Assembly (NCBI GenBank): GCA_038142205.1
Contig: JAYQJO010000001.1
Location: forward strand, 1,736,001 to 1,800,000
Direction of reading: 5' to 3'
Length of the DNA: 64,000 nt
From: UBA7359 sp038142205
GTDB taxonomy: Bacteria; Pseudomonadota; Gammaproteobacteria; Eutrophobiales; Eutrophobiaceae
Notes under the pieces: model-generated
Told to the model about the DNA's origin: nothing
The model's input: only the letters and a program-made list of their open reading frames with translations
Database searches by the model: none
In this document: positions 34,861 through 44,764 of the stretch, piece after piece
How the letters are laid out: every line of letters starts with the position of its first letter
How positions within the stretch are numbered: position 1 is the first letter of the stretch
Position numbers and translations under genes: made by a program

Positions 34861-35213
34861 TTACCTTTATAAACACAGCCTGCGGTACATGTCTCTTGCA
34901 CTACAACAGAGCTTAACAAAGGCAAATCAACTTTCAGCTTACACCATATCCATTTAGCTAAGTTCTCACTGGTAGGGTTTTCCAAGCCTTCGACATCATT
35001 TAAATAATGATGATCCAGTATTTCAAACAACGGTTTGAATGCAGAGCTGATATCAGCAAAGTCAATCACCCAACCTGTCTTTTCATCTACGTCGCCTGAA
35101 ACATGAACTTCAATTCGAAATGAATGTCCGTGTAAACGACTACACTTATGATCGTCAGGCAAGTTCGGCAAACGGTGTGCCGCTTCTATAGTAAATGCTT
35201 TATATATTTCCAT
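34857..35213 (-). CDS. queD: 6-carboxy-5,6,7,8-tetrahydropterin synthase
   Basis: The 118-residue protein has the PTPS/QueD zinc histidines in EAAHRLPN and RLHGHSFRIEVHV, the catalytic Cys in KCSRLHGHS, and the catalytic triad residues around LDHHYLND and PTSENLAKWIW. It makes the queuosine precursor from dihydroneopterin triphosphate. The QueD-type short length supports this over eukaryotic-type PTPS. It is 6 bp from the aminotransferase gene upstream. Confidence 0.94.
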   Translation of the reverse strand: MEIYKAFTIEAAHRLPNLPDDHKCSRLHGHSFRIEVHVSGDVDEKTGWVIDFADISSAFKPLFEILDHHYLNDVEGLENPTSENLAKWIWCKLKVDLPLLSSVVVQETCTAGCVYKGN

Positions 35214-35219
35214 ACTAAA

Positions 35220-36053
35220 TTATAGCGATGCTTTATATCGCTGGTATAAATTATTCATTTTTCCCCACATTGGTCCGACGCAACCCTGTCCAACAGGTTT
35301 ATTGTCCAATTCGATAACAGGTACTACTTCCCAAGTAGAACTGCTTATCCAGACTTCATCAGCATTTAACAACTGCGTCAACTCAACCGGTTCTTCTAAT
35401 ACATCAATCTTGTTTTCTCTAAGGATTTCTACAAGCAAATCACGAGTAATTCCTGGTAAAACATGATTATTCTTTGGTGGTGTATAAACAGTATCATCCT
35501 TAATAATAAAAACATTGCTCGCGGCACCTTCTGTCACGATTCCATCTCTATGTAAGATCGCCTCTTTAGCACCCTGTTCTTTTGCCTTATGCCTTAGTAA
35601 AACGCTTGGTAATAAGGTAATAGCCTTAATATCACAATATTGCCAACGGATATCTTCATTTGTTATTGCTTTTATTCCAGAAGATAAATCTTTCTTAACT
35701 ATAGCTCGAGCCATTGCAAACAGTGTAGGCTTATCTGCTAAAGAAATATCATGATCACGCTCAGTCACACCGCGTGTGACCTGTATATAGATAGACTGGT
35801 CAGTTTCTTCAACAGTATTAATTAACTTATTACATATGTTATACCACTCATCCTTAGTCAGTGGGTCATCCATATAAAGCGCTTTCAAACTATTAACCAA
35901 TCTTTGATGATGTTCTTCAAAACGAAATATTTTTCTGTTAAAGACAGGAATCACTTCATAGACACCGTCACCAAAAGTAAAACCACGATCAAGAACATTG
36001 ACAGACGCTTCAGCCAGAGGTTTATATTCTCCGTTTAAATAAACAGTTGTCAT
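35220..36053 (-). CDS. dat: D-amino-acid aminotransferase (class IV PLP)
   Basis: The 277-residue class IV aminotransferase begins TVYLNGEYKPLAEASVNVLD, RGFTFGDGVYEVIPVFN, and has the family's GAKEAILHRDGIVTEGAASN and NHVLPGITRDLLVE segments. D-alanine/D-glutamate transaminases of this family feed peptidoglycan synthesis. Its place directly downstream of dacC in the cell-wall cluster supports D-amino-acid specificity over the branched-chain type. Specificity is inference. Confidence 0.88.
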   Translation of the reverse strand: MTTVYLNGEYKPLAEASVNVLDRGFTFGDGVYEVIPVFNRKIFRFEEHHQRLVNSLKALYMDDPLTKDEWYNICNKLINTVEETDQSIYIQVTRGVTERDHDISLADKPTLFAMARAIVKKDLSSGIKAITNEDIRWQYCDIKAITLLPSVLLRHKAKEQGAKEAILHRDGIVTEGAASNVFIIKDDTVYTPPKNNHVLPGITRDLLVEILRENKIDVLEEPVELTQLLNADEVWISSSTWEVVPVIELDNKPVGQGCVGPMWGKMNNLYQRYKASL

Positions 36054-36058
36054 AATGA

Positions 36059-37201
36059 TTATTCAAATAAAAGACGCACTTCATCTTTCAACTTGTTAAC
36101 CAGACTCCCTTCAGCAACAGTTTCCAATGCAAGTAACGGAACAGAAACAATATTTTTATTTTCCAACATCACATTTAACACGCCTTTCTTCTCATCTTTT
36201 GATACTTGCGCAATAATTTTTTTATCATACTCGACTACAGGTTCAAGCTTATCGTATTGACCTCTTGGAACAGTGACATAAATATCTTTCGCAACACCAA
36301 GGTTCAGATTATCAATATCCGCTTTCCAAATCTTTGCACCCGTAATCATTTCGCCGGCACTATAAAGTTTGTGTGTTTCAAAAAAACGGTAACCATAATT
36401 TAACAACGCCTGGCTGGCTTTAGCACGCGCATTAGCACCCGCAGTCCCCATCACAACAGAAATTAAACGCATTTCATCTTTCAATGCAGAAGCCACCAGG
36501 CAATAACCCGCCTCTTCTGTATGTCCAGTTTTTATGCCATCAACATTGCGATCGCGCCAAAGTAATTTATTACGATTGTGCTGTTTAATATTATTAAACG
36601 TAAATTGCTTAATACTGTATAACTTATATTCATCAGGAAAATCTTTAATCATGGCCCGCGCCAAAATAGCAAGATCCTTTGCAGTGGTATAATGATTCTC
36701 ATCAGGCAAGCCCGTGCTATTTACAAAATGCGTATTTTTCATTCCCAAGCGTTCAGCATGTTTATTCATTAAATCAGCAAATACACCTTCGGTTCCGGAA
36801 ATGTATTCCGCCAGAGCAACACTCGCATCATTACCTGACTGGATAACGACACCATGTATCAAGTCATCAAGCATGACTTGTTTACCTACTTCAATAAACA
36901 TTCTTGAGCCTTGTGTTCGCCATGCTTTTTCACTGACTAGCACTTCGTCTTGCAAAGATATTTTTCCATTGGCCAGCTCTGTAGAAGCAACATAGACTGT
37001 CATCATTTTCGTCAAACTGGCAGGCGGTAGTTTTTCATCACTATTTTCTTCGACCAAAAACTCACCACTATTGAAATCCATCAGCAAATAAGAAGAGGCC
37101 TTAATTTTAGGTGCTGCAGGCACAATCATGTCTGCATATAGATTTACACTGTTTAAATATAAAAACAGTATTAATAAAAATAATTTATTTAATTTTGTCA
37201 T
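36059..37201 (-). CDS. dacC: D-alanyl-D-alanine carboxypeptidase (PBP5/6 type)
   Basis: The 380-residue precursor has a signal peptide (MTKLNKLFLLILFLYLNSVN, then LYA). The S11 transpeptidase-like domain shows SLTKM (SxxK) near residue 63, SGN in HGVVIQSGNDASVALAE, and KTG in NVDGIKTGHTEEAGYCLV. The C-terminal beta-rich PBP5 domain ends with an amphipathic helix (LVNKLKDEVRLLFE) for membrane anchoring. It trims pentapeptides during growth. Named dacC by convention; dacA would be equivalent. Confidence 0.96.
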   Translation of the reverse strand: MTKLNKLFLLILFLYLNSVNLYADMIVPAAPKIKASSYLLMDFNSGEFLVEENSDEKLPPASLTKMMTVYVASTELANGKISLQDEVLVSEKAWRTQGSRMFIEVGKQVMLDDLIHGVVIQSGNDASVALAEYISGTEGVFADLMNKHAERLGMKNTHFVNSTGLPDENHYTTAKDLAILARAMIKDFPDEYKLYSIKQFTFNNIKQHNRNKLLWRDRNVDGIKTGHTEEAGYCLVASALKDEMRLISVVMGTAGANARAKASQALLNYGYRFFETHKLYSAGEMITGAKIWKADIDNLNLGVAKDIYVTVPRGQYDKLEPVVEYDKKIIAQVSKDEKKGVLNVMLENKNIVSVPLLALETVAEGSLVNKLKDEVRLLFE

Positions 37202-37219
37202 TCTCTATTCTTAATAGTC

Positions 37220-38050
37220 TTAATGAGTAACGATACGATGTTCTGTAACACCATAGCTTTCAAGTTGATTTGTAATTGAATCTGCGACATCAATATCTGT
37301 TATCGGCCCTATACGAACACGGTACAATGTTTTCCCTGCAACAATAGTCGGGCTAATTTTGACTAACTGCTCACCTACCGGTTCTATTTTTTGTCTCATT
37401 TTCTCAGCATTTACCAATTCACCAAACGAACCAACCTGAATATAAAAGCCAGAATCATCATTATAACTTGAAACTGTTTCCACTGGCGTAGTGCTTTTCG
37501 AACTTTTCTGTGCCGGTTCTCCGGGCTGAATCGCACGAACTTCAACCAACCCCGTACCCTTTTTTACTATGTCCAGTTTAATCGCAGCAGTGTAGGAAAG
37601 ATCAATAATTCGGTTTTCATGGAAAGGACCGCGGTCATTTACTTTAACAATAATATGTTTACCGTTCTCCAGATTTGTCACTTTGACATAAGTTGGTAAA
37701 GGTAAGTTTTTATGTGCTGCGGTCATGGCATACATATCGTAAGTTTCGCCGCTTGATGTACGTCTGCCATGGAATTTTGTCCCATACCACGATGCAAGAC
37801 CCTTTTCGACAAAACCAGAAGCGCTTTCCATAACATAATAACGTTTACCAAACACGACATAGGACTCTGGATTACCATAGCGACTTTTCGGTTCACTTTT
37901 AGGGACCGCGTTCGATATCTTCGACACGTCTACTTTTTTTGTCGGAGCGGCATCTCTATTAGAAACGCTAGGGCCTGTTTTCACACTACTACATGCTGAA
38001 AGGGTCAAACAAACTAAAGCAGGTGCGCATAAACGCTTCATTAAAATCAT
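37220..38050 (-). CDS. rlpA: septal ring lytic transglycosylase RlpA-like lipoprotein with SPOR domain
   Basis: The N-terminus is a lipoprotein signal with lipobox LSAC. The double-psi beta-barrel follows: GLASWYGTKFHGRRTSSGET and VNDRGPFHENRIIDLSYTAA. A C-terminal SPOR domain (FYIQVGSFGELVNAEKMRQK, LYRVRIGPI) binds denuded septal glycan. The ATG lies 2 bp after the mltB stop; another in-frame ATG is at 38041. It lies between mltB and dacC as in other gammaproteobacteria. Confidence 0.95.
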   Translation of the reverse strand: MILMKRLCAPALVCLTLSACSSVKTGPSVSNRDAAPTKKVDVSKISNAVPKSEPKSRYGNPESYVVFGKRYYVMESASGFVEKGLASWYGTKFHGRRTSSGETYDMYAMTAAHKNLPLPTYVKVTNLENGKHIIVKVNDRGPFHENRIIDLSYTAAIKLDIVKKGTGLVEVRAIQPGEPAQKSSKSTTPVETVSSYNDDSGFYIQVGSFGELVNAEKMRQKIEPVGEQLVKISPTIVAGKTLYRVRIGPITDIDVADSITNQLESYGVTEHRIVTH

Positions 38051-38052
38051 GA

Positions 38053-39066
38053 TTAATGTGAACTCACGCGCTTCTCATTCGATCGTTTCTTGATTTCTCT
38101 TGCTAATTGAAAAACAGCCATGGCATATAAATTACTGTGATTATAACGAGTAATAACATAGAAATTCTTATGTGCTAGCCAATACTCACTACCTTTGTCC
38201 AATTTATATTCAAATAGTTTTAATTTTTCATTTTCCTCAAAAACTGAATCCGTTTTAATGCCATACTTTGGTAAATCAAATGCAGTGATATCCAGCGCCA
38301 AACCCTTTTTTAGAGCTTGCTTATAATTTTCACCTTCAACACCGACTTTAATCGTTATTGGTTTATCTTTGAGCCAACCATGTTCAGCAAAATAATTCGC
38401 CACACTACCTATGGCATCGTTCGTATTGTTCCAGATATCAATCACATTATCGTTGTCGAAATCAATCGCATAGTGGCGATAACTGCTTGAGATAAATTGC
38501 GGCATACCCATCGCGCCGGCATAAGAACCTTTTAATGAATTTGGGTCAAACCCTTGTTCACGCGCTAAAAGTAAAAAGTGCTCAAACTCGGAACGAAAAA
38601 AATTCGAGCGTTTGGGATAATGAAAAGCAAGTGTATTTAAGGCATCAACAACACGATAACTACCAGCTATACGTCCGTAAAATGTTTCAACACCAATAAT
38701 AGCTGTAATAATTTCCGGCGGCACCCCATATTTTTTCTCGGCTTCTTCAAGCTTTGATTTATTCTTCTGCATAAAATCGACACCCTGCTTAATTCTTTTT
38801 TCTTTAATAAAAATCTGTCGATATTTATGCCAGGTTAACTTCTTTTCAGCCGGCCTTGAAATCGCATCAAGAATCGTTTGCGACTTACGGGCTTGTTTTA
38901 ATACTTTCGTTAAATCTGCTGTATTGAAATCATGACGTTCAACCATCTGGGCAATAAACTCATCTTGCGTTACTGAAACTTTATTACTTGAGTTTGCAGC
39001 AATAGCATGCTGCCCGATTAAAATTAAACTAATTGTGAATAAGAAAAACAAATTGGATTTTTGCAT
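38053..39066 (-). CDS. mltB: membrane-bound lytic murein transglycosylase B
   Basis: The 337-residue precursor has a signal peptide without a clear lipobox. The MltB (GH103) catalytic region reads ITAIIGVETFYGRIAGSYRV with the catalytic Glu, then GAMGMPQFISSSYRHYAIDF and DIWNNTNDAIGSVANYFAEH. It cleaves glycan strands with anhydro-muramic acid formation. Since no lipobox Cys is visible, it may be soluble periplasmic. Confidence 0.95.
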   Translation of the reverse strand: MQKSNLFFLFTISLILIGQHAIAANSSNKVSVTQDEFIAQMVERHDFNTADLTKVLKQARKSQTILDAISRPAEKKLTWHKYRQIFIKEKRIKQGVDFMQKNKSKLEEAEKKYGVPPEIITAIIGVETFYGRIAGSYRVVDALNTLAFHYPKRSNFFRSEFEHFLLLAREQGFDPNSLKGSYAGAMGMPQFISSSYRHYAIDFDNDNVIDIWNNTNDAIGSVANYFAEHGWLKDKPITIKVGVEGENYKQALKKGLALDITAFDLPKYGIKTDSVFEENEKLKLFEYKLDKGSEYWLAHKNFYVITRYNHSNLYAMAVFQLAREIKKRSNEKRVSSH

Positions 39067-39072
39067 AATTTT

Positions 39073-40164
39073 TTAGAATGAAAGAAAGCGTCTGTGAGTA
39101 TGAATTGCCATTAAAATTCCAAAGCCTGCCATCAATGGTACCATAGAAGTCCCACCATGGCTGATTAAGGGTAAAGGCACACCAACAACGGGTAATTGCC
39201 CGGTTACCATCCCCATATTAACGAAAATATAAACGAAAAAAGTCAGTGTTAGCGCACTAGCTAGTAAGCGCCCATAAGTGCTTTGAGCATTCATCGCGAT
39301 ATACAAACCGCGTGCAATAATAAACAAATAAACGCTTAACAATAATAAAACACCGAGCATGCCAAATTCTTCACAGAAAACAGCGAAAATAAAATCGGTT
39401 GACCTTTCCGGTAAAAACTCCAAGTGTGACTGTGTACCATTTAGCCAGCCTTTTCCATAAAAGCCGCCCGAACCAATCGCAATTTTTGATTGGATTATAT
39501 GATAACCTGCACCCAATGGATCTTGTTCCGGGTTTAATAAAGTTAATACACGGCGCTTCTGATAGTCATGCATAAAATACCAAAGTATCGGTGCGCAAGC
39601 GGCGGCCAGGACACCCATAGCGGTCAATATTCGCCAGGAAATCCCGGCAATAAAAAGCACGGAAAAACCGGCTGTAGCAACTAATAGAGACGTGCCCAAA
39701 TCAGGCTGCTTCGCGATTAACAATACCGGGATAATAATTAGAACACAGGCCACAGCAATCCATGAAAATCTAGGCGGTAATGATTTATCAGCAAGGTAAT
39801 AAGCCACTACCATAGGTACAGTTAACTTCATTAACTCAGAAGGTTGAAAACGAAAAACTTTTAAATCTAACCAACGCTGTGCGCCTTTACCTACATCCCC
39901 ATAAAAAAGAACTAACACCAGTAAAACAATGCCGAAAATAAACAACCACAGAGACCAACGTTCTATTTCTGCTGGTGGTAATTGCGCAATGATAATCATG
40001 CCAAGCAATGCAATGGTTAATTTAATCGCCTGTCGATAAACTAGTTCGATGTCCTGTCCACCGGCACTATATAGAATAAATAAACCGATAATACAAAGCG
40101 CGATAACAGCTAAAAGCAAAGGCAAATCTATATGTAAACGTTGGATTAAGCTTTGTTCTTCCAT
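39073..40164 (-). CDS. rodA: rod-shape peptidoglycan polymerase RodA
   Basis: The 363-residue SEDS protein has about ten membrane helices. Signature segments are FQPSELMKLTVPMVVAYYLA, KQPDLGTSLLVATAG, FLPERSTDFIFAVFCEEFG and VGVPLPLISHGGTSM, which include the conserved Glu and Asp of the SEDS active site. It polymerises glycan with PBP2. Its start overlaps the mrdA stop by one base. Confidence 0.98.
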   Translation of the reverse strand: MEEQSLIQRLHIDLPLLLAVIALCIIGLFILYSAGGQDIELVYRQAIKLTIALLGMIIIAQLPPAEIERWSLWLFIFGIVLLVLVLFYGDVGKGAQRWLDLKVFRFQPSELMKLTVPMVVAYYLADKSLPPRFSWIAVACVLIIIPVLLIAKQPDLGTSLLVATAGFSVLFIAGISWRILTAMGVLAAACAPILWYFMHDYQKRRVLTLLNPEQDPLGAGYHIIQSKIAIGSGGFYGKGWLNGTQSHLEFLPERSTDFIFAVFCEEFGMLGVLLLLSVYLFIIARGLYIAMNAQSTYGRLLASALTLTFFVYIFVNMGMVTGQLPVVGVPLPLISHGGTSMVPLMAGFGILMAIHTHRRFLSF

Positions 40165-42029
40165 TAAGATGAACCCCCACTTACATCACTATCAGACATA
40201 AAATCATCAAACATTTTCCGGGCAATGGGCGCAGCTGCTTTTGAGCCGCCACCACCATTTTCAACGATGATGGCTATTGCAATACGTGGTGATTCAACTG
40301 GCGCAAATGCTATAAATAAAGCATGATCCTGAAACTCTTCAGCAATTTCATCAGCATCATATTCTTCATCCTGAGCAATACCGATCACCTGTGCCGTGCC
40401 TGTCTTACCGGCAAATTCATATTCTGCATTCAAACCACTGCGCCACGCTGTGCCGCCTACACCATGTACGACATCTCTCATAGATTTAACAACATCATTC
40501 CAATAACTCTCAGCTTTCACACTGACGCTTTCTTCCTTTATCACCGGCAGATCTTTTATTTCAGAGGTAATGGGATTACTTGTACTAGAAACCAGACGTG
40601 GACGAATAACGGTGCCTTTATTCGCCAGAGAAGCAGTAGCCTTGGCCAGCTGCAAAGGCGTCGTCAAAGCATAACCTTGTCCAATACCCATAATTAATGT
40701 CTCACCGGGAAACCATGCCTGTCCCAGAGCCTTACGTTTCCATTCTCGCGAAGGTAATAAGCCTGATGCTTCACCTTCAATATCAATTCCTGTTTCTTTA
40801 CCAAAACCGAATTTCGATAAACTTTGATGTATCCGATCAATACCCAACTCGTAAGCAAGAATATAAAAATAAACATCACATGATTGCGTAATTGCTTTAT
40901 GCAAATTGGTATGACCATGTCCCTGTTTCTTCCAATCACGGTAACGATGTTCATGTCCCTTAAGTGAGTACCAGCCGGGGCACCATGATTCATCATGTAG
41001 TGTCTTTAAACCTTGATTCAATGCAACCAATCCAAGAAAAGGTTTCAACGTGGAGCCGGGAGGATACTTACCCCGAGTAACACGGTTAATAAGCGGTTTA
41101 TCTCTTGATGATAATAATGCCTTGTATGACTTACTATCGATACCGTTTACAAACTTATTAGGATCATAACCGGGCGAACTGACAAAAGTTAAGATATCGC
41201 CATTAGTCGGATCGATTGCAACAATAGCCCCGCGTTTGTCTTTTAAAGCATCAATTGCAATTTGCTGTAATGATAAATCAATTGTTAAATGCAGGATTTC
41301 TCCCGGTTTAGGCGGGGTTCGATCCAGTACGCGAATCACCCTACCCTGCGCATTCACTTCAACCTGTTGATAACCCACTTCCCCATGTAAGGTTGATTCA
41401 TAGGATTTTTCTATACCCAGTTTCCCGATATGTGATGTACCACTGTAATTCGAGACATCCAGTTTTTTAATATCATCTTCATCAATACGTGCAACGTAGC
41501 CAATAGTATGAACCAAATCCTCACTTAAGGGATAATAGCGATTCAAACCAGCAACAACATCAACGCCGGGAAAACGATGTCGATTAACAGCGAACAATGC
41601 GACTTCTTCTTCATTCAGATTAAAACGTAGTGCAACATTTTCAAATCGTCTTTTTTTATTTAACGCTTTTTTAAAGCCTTCAATATCCTTATCTTCAATG
41701 CTGATAATTTCTTTTAATTGAGTAATAAGTTTATCAACGTTATCAATTTGTTCAGGTATCACTTCGAGGCTATACGTAGGTTTATTTTCTGCCAATACAA
41801 CGCCTTCACGACTGTATATCAATCCGCGGATTGGAGGTATTGGAGAAATTTTGACCTGGTTTGATTTAGATAAGGTCGTGAAATGATCATGTTGCAGAAC
41901 AGTTAAATAAAACACCCTTAATATAAGAACAACGATTAATAACAGAACAATAAATCCGGAAAAATAAACACGTCTGGCAACGATGCCTGTTTCATGCTCG
42001 CTATCTTTAAGAGTAATCTCTTTAACCAT
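40164..42029 (-). CDS. mrdA: penicillin-binding protein 2
   Basis: The 621-residue class B PBP has one N-terminal membrane helix, a dimerisation domain, and a transpeptidase domain with PPGSTLKPFLG (SxxK), SCD for the second motif, and GKTGTAQVI (KTG). It cross-links peptidoglycan in the elongasome together with RodA, MreC and MreD, all encoded here on the same strand. Confidence 0.98.
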   Translation of the reverse strand: MVKEITLKDSEHETGIVARRVYFSGFIVLLLIVVLILRVFYLTVLQHDHFTTLSKSNQVKISPIPPIRGLIYSREGVVLAENKPTYSLEVIPEQIDNVDKLITQLKEIISIEDKDIEGFKKALNKKRRFENVALRFNLNEEEVALFAVNRHRFPGVDVVAGLNRYYPLSEDLVHTIGYVARIDEDDIKKLDVSNYSGTSHIGKLGIEKSYESTLHGEVGYQQVEVNAQGRVIRVLDRTPPKPGEILHLTIDLSLQQIAIDALKDKRGAIVAIDPTNGDILTFVSSPGYDPNKFVNGIDSKSYKALLSSRDKPLINRVTRGKYPPGSTLKPFLGLVALNQGLKTLHDESWCPGWYSLKGHEHRYRDWKKQGHGHTNLHKAITQSCDVYFYILAYELGIDRIHQSLSKFGFGKETGIDIEGEASGLLPSREWKRKALGQAWFPGETLIMGIGQGYALTTPLQLAKATASLANKGTVIRPRLVSSTSNPITSEIKDLPVIKEESVSVKAESYWNDVVKSMRDVVHGVGGTAWRSGLNAEYEFAGKTGTAQVIGIAQDEEYDADEIAEEFQDHALFIAFAPVESPRIAIAIIVENGGGGSKAAAPIARKMFDDFMSDSDVSGGSS

Positions 42030-42049
42030 TTGACCAAACTTATCGAGTT

Positions 42050-42544
42050 TTAAGAGATATGATACTTACGGCGTAAGTCTCGGAGAATGATAAATAACCA
42101 GGGCCATATCAACATACTGGTTATTGCAGGCATCCAGTATGTCCAGTCTCTTGAACCCGTACCGATATAGCCCATTATTAACAACATGATTAATTCATAG
42201 AACAAAAGATAGAAACAAATCAACACCGCTTGCTGTGCCAATGGATAAACACGCATACGCTGATGAGCACCTATTGTTAAATAAGCAATGAGTGTCAAAC
42301 CAAGTGCATTTTGCCCAAGTATCGTGCCCTGTTGTACATCCAGAATCAAACCCATACACCATGCCACAGAAACACCGATACGATCCGGCACGGCCATACA
42401 CCAATATATTAAAACCAATGCAACCCAACTCGGCCGCCAGTTCACTGCCCAATCAGGTAAAGGTAATGCTGTTAACATAATGGCAATAACAAAACTAAAA
42501 ATAATTAACCAATTACCCTGTTTTGGTTGTTCTAACGGGATCAT
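42050..42544 (-). CDS. mreD: rod-shape-determining protein MreD
   Basis: The 164-residue inner-membrane protein has five to six hydrophobic helices. It carries RPSWVALVLIYWCMAVPDRI, AWCMGLILDVQQGTILGQNA and LGLTLIAYLTIGAHQRMRVY, characteristic of MreD. Its start overlaps the mreC stop by 4 bp. Confidence 0.96.
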   Translation of the reverse strand: MIPLEQPKQGNWLIIFSFVIAIMLTALPLPDWAVNWRPSWVALVLIYWCMAVPDRIGVSVAWCMGLILDVQQGTILGQNALGLTLIAYLTIGAHQRMRVYPLAQQAVLICFYLLFYELIMLLIMGYIGTGSRDWTYWMPAITSMLIWPWLFIILRDLRRKYHIS

Positions 42545-43410
42545 TTGATTGCAACCTCGCTAGGATTAACTTCAGTTTGTTCAATCTTTTGATAGGGCCA
42601 GACCATTAACACTTCCCGGCTTTTACTTAATTGTGCACTCGGCTTAATCACTACTTTTGCAAACGCTTCGCCTGGATTGCGGGTAATTTTTTCAATTTGT
42701 CCAACAGGATAACCAGATGGAAAACGACGGCCTAATCCGGATGAAATAATTAAATCACCAACATGTATATCTGAATTATTAGGAAGGTTTTCCAGAAACA
42801 ATTTATCGTCCTGTCCACTACCTACTGCAATCGCACGCAAACCGTTTCGATTCACTTGCACAGGTAGAGCATGATTCGGATCAGTGACTAGCAACACAGT
42901 ACTTGAGAATGGACCAACATGAATAATCTGCCCCATGATACCTGCTGCATCAACAATCGGCTGTCCGTCATAAGCGCCTTCACGTTGCCCCTTATTAATG
43001 ACAATCTGGCGCCGAAAAGTCTGTAATTCAACAGCAATAAGTTCTGCAATCAATACTTTGTCATTCAACCGGAATGAAGATTCAAGCAAATCGCGCAAGC
43101 GATTATTTTCACTTTCAAGCACTTCAAAACGTTGTAATTTTGAACTGAGCAATAAGTGATCTTGTTTTAAGCGTTCATTTTCTTTTAATATCTGATCGCG
43201 CGTCACAAGAGATATAGACGCCCATTCAGTAAACTCGAAAGGTAAATTAACAACATATTGAAGGGGGTATACCAGTGTAGAAAGACTAGAACGAATAACC
43301 TTTATATAATGGCTATGATGATAGTCAACAACCATTGCAATGATTGAAAGGGTAACGAATACTGCAAACCGGATATTTACCGAAGCACCTCTTTGAAACA
43401 GGGTGTTAAT
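42541..43410 (-). CDS. mreC: rod-shape-determining protein MreC, probable ATT start
   Basis: The first ATG in frame (43335) gives 264 residues but falls inside the membrane helix. The frame upstream encodes LFQRGASVNIRFAVFVTLSI, the normal MreC N-terminus and start of its membrane helix. No ATG, GTG or TTG precedes it before an in-frame TGA. An ATT at 43408-43410 aligns with the usual start of the family and has GGAGGTGA five to six bases before it (43414-43421), so an ATT start giving 289 residues is favoured. The periplasmic part has the coiled coil and beta domains typical of MreC (LVTDPNHALPVQVNRNGLRA, DLIISSGLGRRFPSGYPVG). Confidence 0.88.
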   Translation of the reverse strand: MNTLFQRGASVNIRFAVFVTLSIIAMVVDYHHSHYIKVIRSSLSTLVYPLQYVVNLPFEFTEWASISLVTRDQILKENERLKQDHLLLSSKLQRFEVLESENNRLRDLLESSFRLNDKVLIAELIAVELQTFRRQIVINKGQREGAYDGQPIVDAAGIMGQIIHVGPFSSTVLLVTDPNHALPVQVNRNGLRAIAVGSGQDDKLFLENLPNNSDIHVGDLIISSGLGRRFPSGYPVGQIEKITRNPGEAFAKVVIKPSAQLSKSREVLMVWPYQKIEQTEVNPSEVAIK

Positions 43411-43459
43411 GTGTCACCTCCGCTATCAATATTTACTCCTAAAACCAGTTATAAGACTG

Positions 43460-44505
43460 TTACTCCACGGCAAGAATATCTGTACCAAACTCATCAATCA
43501 TTTCCAGATAACGACCACCACCTCTGGCAACACAGGTTAATGGATCTTCTGCAATAATAACGGGCAGCCCCGTTTCCTCCATTAACAATCTATCCAGATC
43601 TCTTAACAATGCACCACCGCCGGTTAATACCAGACCACGTTCAGCCACGTCAGAACCTAATTCAGGCGGTGTTTTTTCCAATGCATTCTTAACCGCACTG
43701 ACGATACCTGATAACGGTTCCTGTAAAGACTCCAAAATCTCGTTACTATTTAAGGTAAAACTTCGTGGAATACCTTCTGCAAGATTACGACCACGCACTT
43801 CCATTTCCTTAATTTCATTTGCCGGATAAGCGCAACCGATTTCGTGTTTAATACGTTCCGCAGTTGATTCACCAATCAAGCTGCCATAATTACGACGCAC
43901 ATAACTGATAATCGCTTCATCAAAGCGGTCTCCACCAATTCGAACCGAATCAGAATAAACAATACCGTTTAATGAAATAACAGCGACTTCAGTCGTACCG
44001 CCACCAATATCCAATACCATCGAACCGCGTGCATCACTCACCGGCATACCGGCACCAATCGCCGCTGCCATCGGTTCTTCAATTAAATGAACCGTACGCG
44101 CGCCCGCGCCACTAGCTGACTCACGAATAGCACGACGTTCTACCTGTGTTGAACCGCAAGGCACACAAACCAAAACTCGAGGGCTTGGTTTAAATAAAGT
44201 TGAACCATGCGCATTACGGATAAAATACTGCAACATCTTCTCGGTAATGGTGAAATCAGCAATAACACCGTCTTTCAAAGGTCTAATTGCAGTGATGTGA
44301 CCCGGAGTTCTGCCTAGCATTTTCTTTGCTTCGGCGCCCACCGCGCGAATAGATTTCGCATTAATTTTGTCACCATCCTTGCGAATCGCAACAACGGAAG
44401 GTTCATCCAGAACAATCCCTTTTCCGCGCACATAAATCAGTGTATTTGCCGTACCCAAATCTATGGATAAATCGTTGGAAAAAAGCCTCTTAATCGATTA
44501 AACAT
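43460..44505 (-). CDS. mreB: rod-shape-determining protein MreB, frameshifted in first codons as read
   Basis: The long frame gives 332 residues from a TTG that encodes the Leu of IDLGTANTLIYVRGKGIVLD. That removes the start of the first actin-fold strand. An ATG at 44503-44505 in another frame gives MFNRLRGFF, and one extra base in the A6 run at 44479-44484 joins it to FSNDLSIDLGTANTL, reproducing the standard MreB N-terminus exactly. The rest is intact, with phosphate loops PSVVAIRKDG, MVLDIGGGTTEVAVISL and RGLVLTGGGALLRDLD. MreB directs lateral wall synthesis with MreCD. Confidence 0.93.
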
Positions 44506-44649
44506 TCAGTAAACCAGTTTTTAAATTATGCATTATGATATAGTCTCGACAGACAGCCTGTAGGAAGGAATTTGTGGGCAATTGTCTATGCCAGAACCTC
44601 AAATTATCAACGTTACGATACATTTTAGACTCATAACAGCGTCAAGATC

Positions 44650-44709
44650 GCCCAAAGCTCATTATTGAGCAATAAGGACGTAACTTTAACAACGGGCGAG
44701 ACTTTGGGC
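44650..44709. promoter_or_regulatory. structured leader candidate between mreB and gatC
   Basis: GCCCAAAG (44650-44657) and CTTTGGGC (44702-44709) form an 8-bp stem enclosing a second hairpin, GCTCA-TTAT-TGAGC (44657-44670). It lies 55 bp before gatC and about 145 bp upstream of the divergent mreB start. It could act in RNA on either strand. Confidence 0.4.
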
Positions 44710-44764
44710 AAGCTAAGGAATGTGATAAAATCCTATTTTTTCAACACATAAGAACTGCAAGTTT

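Noticed and set aside
44459..44505. mreB starting at an ATT (44492-44494) in the unshifted frame
   Set aside because: That start has no Shine-Dalgarno and gives a shortened, poorly matching N-terminus, while the one-base-corrected ATG start reproduces the standard MreB beginning exactly.
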